Under the pieces are notes generated by a model. It made no database searches. It was not told the origin of the DNA and saw only the letters and a list, made by a program, of their open reading frames with translations. DNA of 64,000 nt from Cristatella mucedo (lineage: Eukaryota; Bryozoa; Phylactolaemata; Cristatellidae): assembly GCA_009760855.2 (NCBI GenBank), contig WPIO01000045.1:2118501-2182500 (forward strand). Reading direction: 5' to 3'. Numbering within the stretch: position 1 is the stretch's first letter; every line of letters begins with the position of its first letter. This document shows positions 24,103-34,180 of the stretch, one piece after another. The position numbers and the translations under genes were made by a program.

Positions 24103-25132
24103 CTACGCGACGCTGGCTGCGCACTCGCTTCGACATTTATCAATCGCGCCGTTTGGCTGTTCCGGCGCTACAGCTGCAGATGGATCGATGCGAACCCGCA
24201 TCGCGAGCACCGACGGGGGCGTCGTTTGGCCCAACCCAAACGTCCCGCCGTCCGTCTGCTCCTCGCCTCCGTCGCCGCCGCCGTCGGCGCTCGATGCAAC
24301 CGTCAGCTCGATTGCTGACGTCTCGCGCCGGTTTCGCACGTGTGCGGACGACACTGTTTCCGGGCTGCTGGCAGCGCCGCCCTGCGAGCTGACGCTGAGC
24401 ACTCTCCACTGGCGCGTACCGAGGCCGCCGCCGCCACCGCCGAGGTCACCGCCGGCTTGGCAACATCGCCATCCGAACCGGCGGAGGTGGCGGCAGCAGC
24501 GGGAGCCGCAGAGAGCCTGCTGCAGCGTCTTGCGGAACCGGCGACCCAGCAGGGCGTACACGATCCAGTTGGCCGACGCCTGCACGACCAGTGTGCAGCT
24601 GCTCGCGTACACCAGGACGTCGTACACCGGACTGCGAGTTATCCACGCCACCTGTAGGGCCGCGTCCGGAGCGACGCAGGCGAGGAACAGCAGCACCATG
24701 GCTATCACGGTGAGCGTCACGCGGTCATTGGCCGCTCGCCAGAGGCGGCTAGAGGCCGAACCGCCGCCTCCGCTCGCGACGAGCGTCGCTGCGGCGGCGG
24801 CCCGCCGCAGGCCGCGAACCAGCAGCGAGCAGAGTGCGACGATGAGTCCGAGTGGGACGACGTACATCAGGGCGAGATAGGTGCCCACGGAGTAGACGTA
24901 CCGGAAGGCGATCGTCTGGGCAAAGTCGGTCTCGTGCAGAACGACTGGCTCGGCGCGGCTGCTGCTGCTGCCGTTCGCCTCGGGCGCCGCGGGCGGAGCT
25001 ACGACGACGAGCTGGAAGAATCGCGGCACGTGATAAGCGGCGTCGACGACGAGCAGGGCGGCCGCCTGCAGCCGTATCCTCTTCGGCGTGCACATCCGGG
25101 CGGCGTGCAGCGGTCTGTGCACGCACACGTAC
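24103..25132 (-). CDS. GPCR exon 2 (TM4 to C-terminus)
   Basis: The acceptor on the - strand is CTCGCTTTCGCAG|GTACGTG. The first base completes the arginine codon of exon 1. It encodes the second intracellular loop, TM4-TM7 and a helix-8-like RRFRKTL, then a C-tail of about 130 residues ending at the stop 24105-24103. GC-rich throughout, so the + strand also shows long meaningless open frames. Confidence 0.87.
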
Positions 25133-25439
25133 CTGCGAAAGCGAGCCGACGGCCGGCGTTCGCACGCTCGCGGCTACGTGCTCGCGCGTGACCGCGAAGA
25201 GTTCGCGGCGCCGACTCGCGAGCACGTTCGGCTCGTTCGCGGACGGCGCAGTACGCCGATTGCAGTGCGACCGCCAAGCGACGCGGACGCTGCTGGCATG
25301 TAATGAGGCTACGCGTACGAGTCGCATTATCGTGCGAAGGCGTATGCTGCACTGTGGCCGATACCCCACAAAGTCACCAATGCACCCTCTCTACTTGCTT
25401 CAGTGAATGTGAATATATACATATGGTTGTATATGCAGA

Positions 25440-25487
<48 letters not shown>

Positions 25488-28400
25488 ATTTGCCTCTCAT
25501 CTCCCCTGGGCATCACTGGCACTGCTCTGCAATGGTTCAGGTCCTATCTCTGTGGGAGACTCCAGTGTTTTGATGTGAATGGACAAAGACCATCTGAGGA
25601 GCCCCTGAAATGTGGGGTACCTCAGGACACCGCGCTTGATCCAGTTCATTTTACCAAGCATAACATTACTCACCATTCAATTGCATTTCCCTTTGCAGTA
25701 AATGTAAAGCGCCTAGAGAGAGATTGAGTTCTCTGAGGGCGCTTTATCAAGTGCATTATTATTATTTTACGGTTTATACTCTCTCTCTCTTTCTCTTTCT
25801 GGTCGATGTGAGCCTGGCACAATATAGGCTTTCACTTCTATGCGGATGACATTTAGTTGTACCTTAGCTTTGATCCCTTCCAGCCCTCCAGCACTTAAAA
25901 TTCTCTCAACTCCTTTGCTGCATAGATTGACGACATTTGCACATAGATGGCGGCGAATTTTCTTAAATTGAATGGTAATAAAACTAACTTACTATTTACG
26001 GGCAAACCAAGTGCGATTCAGTAATTGGAAAGGCTAACGCTCAAAATCGGCTCTGCTAGCCTATTTCCTAATGAATCTACAAGAAATCTAGGTGCTACGT
26101 TCCAAAGCGACCTTTCATTGGACGACCACATCAGCTTCACAGTCAAGTCTGCCTGCTTTCAGCTAAATAGCATTACTAAAATTCTGGCTTTTGTTGACAG
26201 GGATACCGCATGTAAGTTGGTCCATGCATTCGCAACATCTCGTCTTGACTTCTGTAACTCACTGATTGCTGGTCTACCTGCCTTTGCACTCAGGCGCTTA
26301 CAGCTGGTGCAAAACTCTTCAGCTCGGCGTGCCTATCGTGAGCATATCAGTTGCCACATCACCCCACTTCTCACCGACCTGCAATTGCTACAAGTCAAGC
26401 AACGCATTGACTTCAAGTTTGGTTTGGTCACTCACTTTTAGGTCCCTTCATTCTTTGTCTCCAGCCATCCTATCAGATCTTCTCAGCTACCAGGCTAAGC
26501 ATCACCCACCCCCTTTTCTGAATTTAAGTGTTTAACTATACTTCGTACAAACCTCAAATCTTTTGGAGTCTGGGCTTTTAGTTCGTATGCTCCCAAAGCT
26601 TGGAACTCACTACCGACTTGCGTCATAACATCTGACTTGTCCACATTTAACAAGAAAAGCTAAAAGCCACCTATTTATAACAACATTTAGTGGGTCCCTG
26701 TGATTCGTTCTTTGTTCTTTTTCGTGCTGACACTGTTGCATGCTGCCACTAATCACACTTGGATGCTGCCACTAACCACATTTGCATGCTGACCCTGTGC
26801 ATGCCACCCCTAACCATGTTATTTGTGCTGTTTATCAGGCATGTTACCTCTAACCATTCGATCGTGCTTCCTTTGCAGCAATTGTAAAGCGCCTAGAAAG
26901 AGAATGAGTTACCCGATGGCATTTTATCAAGTGTATTATTATAATATTATTTGCAAAGCACCCTACGAGAACTTAATCTCTCGCAAGCACTTCACATATG
27001 CCACGGGGCTTGAGAACACGTCCTCGGCCACACCTCGGTCGGGGTGAGCACCTGTTTAACTGGGCCAATCCGGCTCAGCGAAATACATATATAATAATAA
27101 ATAAATAAATCTTATCTGATTAAACTGCCTCTTTTGTTTAGCGACGGAGTAGCATCCACTGCTATCACCACCGCTTGCAGCGGAGATAAAGGATCGACCA
27201 CTGCAGGAATCGAACCCACGACCTCGAGACCTAGGTCGTCAAAGCAACCGCCTTACCTAGTGTGCCATCACAGCTCAACAAGGTATATATACATATGTGC
27301 ATACGCTTAGGGCGAGTGCTGACCGAGGGTCGTACTCCCAGGCGGCCGAGAGCTGCCTCCAGCGCCCAGTCACGCTACGTCACCACGACTGAGGAGGCGG
27401 CGGTCGGGTGGGGCGAAATACCAAGCGTAGCCGCTCCCACCATCCGGGTAACCTTTCGACCTGCCCACTTCTAGCTGGCAATATTTTAAATCCGCGGCAA
27501 ATCCCTCGGTTGTAGAGCCGCTTCAGTCAATTCTTCAAATGTCGGCTGTCAGCTCACTAGTGCAAGAGGGCTGCTCTCTGCACGGAGGGTTCGCGGCAAA
27601 ACGCTCGCTAATGGCAATTCACTCTATCTGCGTCGAGCGGATGTTACGTCAACGCAGGTAATTGAAGTGCACTCCCGCGTCGCCTTCATCAGCGACTCTG
27701 CCGCCGGCGTAGCGAGCCCGTTGAGATGCGAAGTCCGGAGGATGAGGACGCCCCGATACTACGCTGCGGGTCGAGAGCCGCGTATCCAAGTCACGTGACG
27801 TTATGAGCGCTTGGCTGGCTCAGGCCGGAGGCTGGCTAACCGAAGTAGGCGCGGTTCCGCCGACCGCGGTGGTGATGCCTCCTTCAGGTGCAGCTGACTT
27901 GAAGACTACCCGACTTGCCTTCCTGACGACGACCGGGCACCTCATTCAGGAGGATCATTGGCTGCGCGTGCGTCTGTGGCTTCACAAGCCGGAAACCGCG
28001 CACCGGAAAGATCGCGGAGCGGTCCAGTCTGCGCCGCCGGCTACGGTACTGGTCAGGGCGTGGCCTACAGCGCCGCGAGGATTGATCCTCCGCAAGTCGT
28101 ATCCGTTTTACCGACCGAGTCGTCGCGAGATCCGACCAACGATCGGACAGGATGTGAGAAGGATTATTCTAAGAATAGGAGAGGGCGCTTGTGACTCGGC
28201 GATTTTGCTCGCGAAGCTTCGCAAGACCGTTGCGGTCCGAGCGCGTCCTCGGCTAATCAAGCCCCCCGGTGTGCGAAGTCGGTGAGCGGCCGTTGCTCAG
28301 ACGTTGACTGCGTCGATTGTCACGAGCGGATCACGCGGCCATTCAGCGGACCGAAACCGCTGCCGCTGAAGGTGGCTTTTTCTTTGGTCTCATGCTGGAG

Positions 28401-31137
28401 CACGGAGGTTGAGGATTGCGTGAGATGGCCCACTTTGGAGGGTTTACTTTGCAACACTTTAACGTAATCCTCTGCAGGCGGCTTGAAGCTTGCCTGCGCA
28501 ACACCCACTCGGCGGCATCTGCGGCTTTGCGGAGTTACCGACGGAGATGCATTCGTTACATTGCGCTACATGTAAAACAATGTTCCATAGGGTTGATGAG
28601 GGATTGACAGCATCATCTATCTGTCGAGCCGAATTGAGCCGAAATGAGATGATTGTCGAAATGAGAAGCCGAAATGAGAAGAGCAGCAGTGAGCATTGGG
28701 CCGCCGAAGGGCTGAGACAGAGCGTTCGCGCACGCTCGCTCGCTCGCTGCGTACAGACGCTCCGAGCCTGGAACGAGGGACCGCGAGTCGATGCCAAGGC
28801 ACAGCTGAGAAATCCTTCGCAATCATCCCTCGGTCGTTCTGAAATTTTGGCATTCAATGAGAGCTTAACAGCAGATTGTTTGCCGACGATGACCGGATGC
28901 GAAGGTGTGGCCCCCATAGGTCGCAGAAGAACTGAATTTAAAAACAGCTTGAAAACACACCTATGTAGGACAGCATTTAGTGGGTCCCTGTGATTCGTCC
29001 TTCATGTGCTTATGCGTGCTGACACGGTGCATGCTGCCACTAGCCACACTTGCATGCTGACCCTGTGCATGCTACACCTAACCATGTTATTTATGTTGTT
29101 TATCAAGCATGCTATTGCTCCCCATTCAGTTGCTTTTCTCTTTGCAGCAAATGTAAAGCGCCTAGAAAGAGATTGAGTTCTCTGAGAGCACTTTACCAAG
29201 TGCATTATTATTATTAACCAAAGGCCTACAGAAATTCTAGCGATACATAAAGTACCAGCTGATTTAATAGCCTCTCCCTTTGTATAGTGGCAGAAGAGCC
29301 CTAAAGGCTATCGCCACCGCTTGCAGCGTCAATAAGGAATCGCCCACCGCAGGATTCGAACCCACAACCTCGGGACCGAAGTGGTGAAGAGCAGCAATAG
29401 CCTTTCGTAGGGCGCCATCGCCGCTCACAAAAGAGGGTCGCGCCGGCTCTAACGACATTTCAGCGATCAGAAGGTCTATTTTCAACTAAGCGACCACCGT
29501 TGCGAAGTGTAGGTCAAAACTCGTGTGCACTATACGGCGTGGATGAATTCATTCTCAGAAATATCTTCTCGAAGTCCGGCCGGTGCGCGCCACGTTTGAT
29601 GCTCCTCGAGAATAAATGTCGAATGCGGCGACACTAAACGACCTTCCGCGACGCCTAACAACAATGCCTACGATAGTCAGGTAACGCGTGCGAAGATCCT
29701 CTCTCTCTCTGGTCTCCTCTTCTTGGTTTATAGCGATGAAGCACATCGTCCGCATTTAGAAGAAGTGCACTGAGCGATGACAGGTCCGCAATGATGCTTC
29801 GAACACGGTGAGACGTAATGGCTCACTAGGTAAGGCGGATGCTTTTCACGACCTCGGCCCCCTAGGTCGTGGGTTCGAATCCTGCGGTGGGCGATCCTTT
29901 AACACCACTGCAAGCGATAGCCGTAAAGGCTCTTCTGTCGCTATGCAAAAAGAGGCTGCTAAATTAGCTAGCGTGAACCGCTGTCTGGAAATTGGCTGCC
30001 CTATTAAATAGCCCCTGGCAAAGTAGCCTGCACACAAAATAGCCCAAGGCAAAATGGCCCCGACAAACTAAAAAGATATTTTTACAAACCTTTTATATTT
30101 CGGTTAGCCTATAATATCGAACATACTATTTTACAATAATGAAAATCAAATTTTAAAATGTATTTTATGGAAAATGTTAAAAAGTGAAAACGTATTGAAA
30201 TATTTTTGTTTTACATAATTACAAATAATTCAAGGTTAAATTACAAATAATCCAAGTTGTTCTTATTAATTTTTTGTTTCCCTTTGCCGTCATATTGTTA
30301 TAATCTTTCCTGTTCATATCGATTAGTCAATATGGAGAATGCAGAATCACAGAAAGGAAAAGAGTTGTTCCTAAACGAAGGATAAACCCTAAACCCTATT
30401 TTATTACTTAAGGTTTTTTATTAGTATGTATTATCTCAAAATTAGCAGTTTCGTCGGGGCTATTTTGTTTTGGACTGTTTTCAGTGCAGGCTATTTAGTC
30501 GGGGCTATTTTGTAAGGGGCTATTTTGTCGGGTCACCCTGAAAACTAAAGATTGCGAGTGTGCTGATCCGCGCTGAAGCTAACCAGCGCTTTATTTATGC
30601 TATTTTTTTCTACTCTGCTTCCTCATTCGTTTTTCCTATCCCTCTTTCATTAATGGCCGCGATAGCCCAGAAGGTAAGGTGCTCGCACTTCACAACTGAG
30701 ACCACGGGTTCGAATCCTGCAGCGGGCGATCCTTTATTGCCAACTGCAAGCGGCGGTGTTAGCCGATAATTTTTTTCTGTTGCTATACAAATGAGGCTTG
30801 TTAACAGGGTCGTCCCGATCTCGCTCTCTGGTGCATGCTCTTTCAGTCTCACGCTCTTTCTCTCTCGTTCTCTCTCTCTCTCCCATATCGCTTTTTCCAC
30901 CCAAATAATAATAGTAATAATGCACTTGTTAAAGCGCCCTCAGAGAACTTAATCTCTTTCTAGGCGCTTTACATTTGCTGCAAAGGGAAGCGCGATTGAA
31001 TGGTGAGTAATATCATGCTCGATAAACAACATGAATAACGGGGTTAGGGGTGGCATGCACAGGGTCAGCAGCAAGTCTGGTTAGTGGCAGCTCTCTACAC
31101 GTTTCTGTCAGTCTGCCTCCAAGAATTTCTCGCTCGG

Positions 31138-31202
<65 letters not shown>

Positions 31203-32029
31203 CTCACTCACTCCGTAATGGCTCACTTGGTAAGGCGGTTGCTTTTCACGACCTCGGCCCCGAGGTCGTGGGCTCGAATCCTGCATTGGGCGATCCTTTA
31301 TCGCCACTGCAAGCTGTGGTGATAGCCGTAAAAGCTCTTCTGTCGCTATACAAAAGAGGCTGTTAAATCAGCTAGCATTTATTTATTTATTCACTCACTC
31401 ACTCACTAACTCACTCACTCAGTCACTCACTCATTCTCCTGCTGTTTTTCTTTTTCGCTATCCCCTTCTCAGACCCGATTACCAGAGGCCAGCCGGAGGT
31501 AGGCAAACTTCGCGCCACGCAGCGCCGCGCCGCTGGGTGGCGCCGCGCTGCCGCGAGGTGGCACTGCTCGCCTGTGCGTAACGATGAGCACCATGGTCCA
31601 CGTGGATCCGAACTGGGCGAAGAAACCGAACGGCATGGCGCAGGCGATGACCTGCTGCGAGTAGATCCACGTCTCCTCCAGGGCGCCTGTGTACGGGTAG
31701 ATGGGCCGCGTCGAGAAGCCGGCCATCATGGCGAGCAGCAGCAGGCTGTCGTAGAAAGCCAGCGTCTGCAGAAGCGTTCCCATCGATCTGGCCGAACCGG
31801 CGCCCGTCGCCGCCCGCGCTGAGCGTCGTCGGCGGCCGTGTGGGCCTAACGTTCGACCGTCGGCGAAGAAGACGGCCACGACGATCGTGTTGCCGATCAG
31901 TCCAAACAGCTCGAGTGCACCCATGAGCACCGTGCCCACGAAGAACGCCGCCGCCTCGCTCACCTCGCTTCCGCTCGTTCCGCTGCCGCCGGTAGCGGGC
32001 GACACGTTTCCGCCGGTCTCATTGTACAT
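24103..32029 (-). CDS. Rhodopsin-family GPCR, FMRFamide-receptor-like (two exons)
   Basis: Exons 32029-31572 and 25132-24103 join with matching phase into 495 codons. Seven hydrophobic segments lie at about residues 29-55 (with GLIGN), 85-105 (LAFYD), 126-150, 172-196, 232-257, 290-316 (CVAP) and 322-346 (NWIVY). The TM3 end reads THRYVCVHRPLHA, like FMRFamide-type neuropeptide receptors. The N-terminus has an N-E-T sequon and the TM4-TM5 loop an N-G-S. The C-tail is long and Gly/Ser-rich. Known role of the family: plasma-membrane receptor signalling through G proteins; ligand here unknown. Oddities: HRY instead of DRY, N-x-x-x-Y without the TM7 proline, no cysteine in the second extracellular loop, and a GC donor. 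Confidence 0.87.
25432..25486. repeat. (TA)n microsatellite
   Basis: TA tract with GTATA ends, directly before an L2-like copy in the GPCR intron. Confidence 0.95.
25487..26942 (+). mobile_element. L2-like family A, decayed, with nested tail
   Basis: Begins in RT (LGITGTALQWFRSYLCGRLQ), is interrupted at 25655-25763, continues to the C-terminal domain (open at 26025-26441) and ends with the 3' box and ATT tail near 26942. Lies antisense to the GPCR gene. Confidence 0.87.
25655..25763 (+). mobile_element. L2-like family A, 5'-truncated 3' end, nested
   Basis: About 109 bp of family A 3' UTR and ATT tail inside the RT of another copy. It is flanked by ATTTTAC at 25648-25654 and 25764-25770, a likely 7-bp target-site duplication. 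Confidence 0.8.
26945..27090 (-). mobile_element. SINE II copy (tRNA head, L2-like tail)
   Basis: On the - strand it starts with a tRNA-like head (GAGCCGGATTGGCCCAGTTA), then a degenerate B box. It ends with TTGCGAGAGATTAAGTTCTC, which is the family A 3' box. Confidence 0.72.
27110..27278 (-). mobile_element. SINE I copy
   Basis: Reverse complement with A-box region TGGCACACTAGGTAAGG, B box GGTTCGATTCC and body CGGTGGTGATAGC; TTTA-type tail at its low-coordinate end. Confidence 0.88.
27279..28459. other. GPCR intron, unassigned GC-rich sequence
   Basis: An open frame at 27803-28285 (160 residues, + strand) has no domain, signal or splice support and is probably chance in GC-rich DNA. Confidence 0.4.
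28460..28590 (+). mobile_element. L2-like family B 3' end, degraded
   Basis: CGCAACACCCACTCGGCGGC, then TTTGCGGAGTTACCGACGGA and ATTCGTTACATT, matching the family B 3' end. Confidence 0.65.
28925..29218 (+). mobile_element. L2-like family A 3' end
   Basis: ACACACCTATGTAGGACAGC through the 3' UTR to GTAAAGCGCCTAGAAAGAG and an ATTATTATT tail. Confidence 0.9.
29253..29428 (-). mobile_element. SINE I copy
   Basis: Reverse complement; B box GGTTCGAATCC and body CTGCAAGCGGTGGCG are clear, the A box is mutated. Confidence 0.85.
29813..29975 (+). mobile_element. SINE I copy
   Basis: TAATGGCTCACTAGGTAAGG (A-box region), GGGTTCGAATCCTGC (perfect B box), body AGCCGTAAAGGCTCTTCTGT and GAGGCTGCTAAATTAGCT end. 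Confidence 0.92.
29990..30540. mobile_element. Inverted-repeat (foldback/MITE-like) element
   Basis: The left end (29995-30068) and the right end (30452-30535) are imperfect reverse complements built from AAATAGCCCC-type words, AGCCTGCAC and GGCCCCGACAAAC / GTTTCGTCGGGGC. The interior is AT-rich and non-coding. This architecture suggests a non-autonomous DNA transposon. No target duplication was identified. Confidence 0.6.
30653..30806 (+). mobile_element. SINE I copy, diverged head
   Basis: GCCGCGATAGCCCAGAAGGT head, B box GGGTTCGAATCCTGC and body CAACTGCAAGCGGCGGTG; the GACCTCGG arm is replaced by other sequence. Confidence 0.82.
30905..31085 (-). mobile_element. L2-like family A 3' end
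   Basis: AATAATAATAG tail, then reverse complement of the 3' box and UTR to GTTAGTGGCAGC. Confidence 0.88.
31141..31200. repeat. (CT)n microsatellite
   Basis: CT tract in the GPCR intron. Confidence 0.97.
31214..31430 (+). mobile_element. SINE I copy with TTTA and TCAC tails
   Basis: A-box TGGCTCACTTGGTAAGG, palindromic arm CGACCTCGGCCCCGAGGTCG, B-box region GGGCTCGAATCCTGC, body and end GGCTGTTAAATCAGCTAGC to 31375, then ATTTATTTATT and a TCAC-repeat to 31430. TCACTCACT words flank both sides, possibly a target duplication. Confidence 0.88.
31572..32029 (-). CDS. GPCR exon 1 (N-terminus to TM3)
   Basis: It starts at ATG 32029-32027, with peptide MYNETGG as a short glycosylatable N-terminus, and reads 152 codons plus two bases through TM3. 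A colinear frame continues past 31572 to 31469 but loses receptor character after THR. The best junction is ACG CAC AG|GCGAGC, a GC donor, because it restores THRYV with exon 2. Confidence 0.85.
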
Positions 32030-32055
32030 CGCGTGACGCTGGTTCTATCCGTCCT

Positions 32056-32060
32056 CTCTG

Positions 32061-32156
<96 letters not shown>

Positions 32157-32188
32157 ACCCTTCCTTCCTTTCTCTGTTTCCTCTCTCT

Positions 32189-32250
<62 letters not shown>

Positions 32251-32345
32251 GTCTGTCTCTGTCTCTGTCTCTGTCTCTGTCTCTGTCTCTGTCTCTGTCT
32301 CTGTCTCTGCCTCTGCCTCTGTCTCTGCCCCTGTCTCTGTCTCTC

Positions 32346-32414
<69 letters not shown>

Positions 32415-32459
32415 AGCACTCGCCCCTTTGCTCTCACACGTTCACACTTTCCCTCACTA

Positions 32460-32551
<92 letters not shown>

Positions 32552-32590
32552 TCACTCTCTCACTCTCACTCTCTCTCTCCCTCTCTCTCT
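32056..32590. repeat. Long compound CT / CTGT / CTCTGT microsatellite
   Basis: Over 500 bases of CT repeats with blocks of TCTGTC (32245-32340) and TCTG (32347-32383). It starts 27 bases 5' of the GPCR start codon, reading as GA/GACA on the gene strand. Confidence 0.97.
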
Positions 32591-33569
32591 GGAAAATCGG
32601 TTGGCAGGAAACTCAAGTGGACGCTAACTTAGGACGTCAGCGGGCGCGTGCTCAAGTGATTGGCGTGAGCTCATTACTCTCGCGAATCACTCGAACTCTC
32701 CGCGTCGGAGCTCGAGTGATTGACCGGCCGCGGATACGCCGAAGCCGACAATTGGGCATTGGGCGCTCGAGGGCGCTTCAAGAGCGGCGAGACTCGTCCG
32801 CTGCCCGCTCAGGCCATTGCAGAGCTAGCTGCAGGTGGCTCGAGCGAACTCGACACTCTAGCAATCTCGTTCGACGCGATAGAGAGGCTAAGAAGATACG
32901 CCCTCGCTTCAGCCGCTCGGCAATAGCAGCCGACGAGACGCCGCGCTGCGCTGACCTCGCGGAAGATGAGCCGGAGCGTGAGAGCGCGCTCGCGCGTTTG
33001 GCTGGATGCTGGACGCAAGCTAGTGGCCGTCGTCGAGTATCCGCCGACCGCGCTCTGCCGCGCTCGCCGCGCACGACGCGTCGTGCGCGGCGCTCTCCGC
33101 AGCTCTGCGAACAGGCCGACAGAGACTGCGACGGTTCGCTGACTCGGCGGTTCGCTTGCTTAACGTCGTCGCACGACCGTCCGGTCGCCGAGTTTATTGC
33201 GGGGGGGGGAGTTTCGCTGCCATCGTTTAAGTCCGGATGCGTCACAAACCGGTATGGAAAACCGAGCGGCGCCCCACCGAGCGCTAGGGGGCAGCACGAG
33301 CGGCGGGCGCCCTGCCGAGCGCTATCTGGGCAGAGCTTCTGTCGGCACGGTCGAGCTGATAACGATTCAGATTCGATCGGCATTTGACTGCTGACCGGAA
33401 GCCGCTTTGGCTGCGGGGAGGGGGCTGCCATTTGCAAACTCTTCACTACGATGCATGGCCTCAGTGAGGCACTTGCTGAGCCACGGCCTTCTTTAATCGA
33501 GCAGCAGATCCTTTTAGAGCCGGCCGCCCGCTTTGATTGGCTGGCTAGGGCGAGTTCAGCTTTCTCACC
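32591..33569. other. GC-rich 5' flank of the GPCR gene
   Basis: CpG-rich sequence that could hold the promoter or a 5' UTR exon of the GPCR. No exon could be supported. Long open frames on both strands reflect base composition. Confidence 0.4.
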
Positions 33570-33615
33570 CACGGCCCGGCATCGTGGCTTGGCGGAGTTA
33601 CCGAACGTGACAGGG
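33570..33615 (+). mobile_element. L2-like family B tail remnant
   Basis: GGCATCGTGGCTTGGCGGAG, then TTACCGAACG, resembles the family B 3' end. Very short. Confidence 0.35.
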
Positions 33616-33884
33616 TGGTTCAGTAGTTTCATATGCTGTTAAGGATCTCCAAGAACTGCGCATTTGCTGAAAGTAACAGTAAAACGAATTTGTAGCATGT
33701 CCTTAGGGAAATGAATCACATTTTAGGCAGTTCGCACATACTGAAAAGGAGGCGTGCGAATCGGTTAGTGGGGCTGACTGAGTGGGAATAGTATGTCGTT
33801 GACACTGTTTAATCAGACCCAGAAGGCGCAAGCAGTATTCTTATAGCGGGAGGTGAGCTTTGAGCTGAGGCCGGCACGGACAAG

Positions 33885-34180
33885 GAGACTTGTAAGTAAG
33901 TAGCGAGTTACGGAAGTCTTTATGATTTATTACAACTGCATGAACCAGCTTGGCTGTGATGGCTTCCTTCTCTTAAGCCATTACAGTTCGTCGCATTGTT
34001 TCAGCCAAAAGCAAGCTGTAAACAGTAGAACAGATGTGGTCGTTTTAAAAGGTCCCTTTAGAATAGGACAGCTAGATTTCGTGCTGAGGCTACAGGATAT
34101 ATTTTAGCCGAGCGTATTCTGAGTTTTTTATTTTCCGTATCCGAGTTATCACACGTTTGCCCATAGCTAGTAAGTTGGTT
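33885..34180 (-). mobile_element. L2-like family A fragment, heavily decayed
   Basis: AGCGAGTTACGGAAGTC and ATGAACCAGCTTGGCTGTG match the reverse-strand RT C-terminal region seen at 23220-23275 and 51000. Confidence 0.5.

Noticed and set aside
23948-24880. 310-residue + strand open frame
   Set aside because: It is the complement of the GPCR exon 2; the - strand frame has seven-transmembrane features and this one is low-complexity R/P/A.
27803-28285. 160-residue open frame in the GPCR intron
   Set aside because: No domain, splice or codon support; GC-rich DNA gives long chance frames and it lies antisense inside an intron.
29813-29895. Possible functional tRNA gene
   Set aside because: A and B boxes are present, but the same unit recurs about 11 times with a SINE body and tail, and the anticodon arm is a palindrome that does not fold as a tRNA.
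31569-31580. Colinear GPCR reading past 31572 to a stop at 31469
   Set aside because: It would end the receptor after TM3 with a proline/arginine-rich tail; splicing at the GC donor restores the receptor core.
32033-32632. 199-residue Ser/Leu open frame
   Set aside because: Translation of the CT microsatellite, open in every frame.
32778-33632. 284-residue - strand open frame upstream of the GPCR
   Set aside because: Arg/Ala/Ser-rich composition in CpG-rich DNA, overlapping open frames on the other strand, no domain and no conserved motif.
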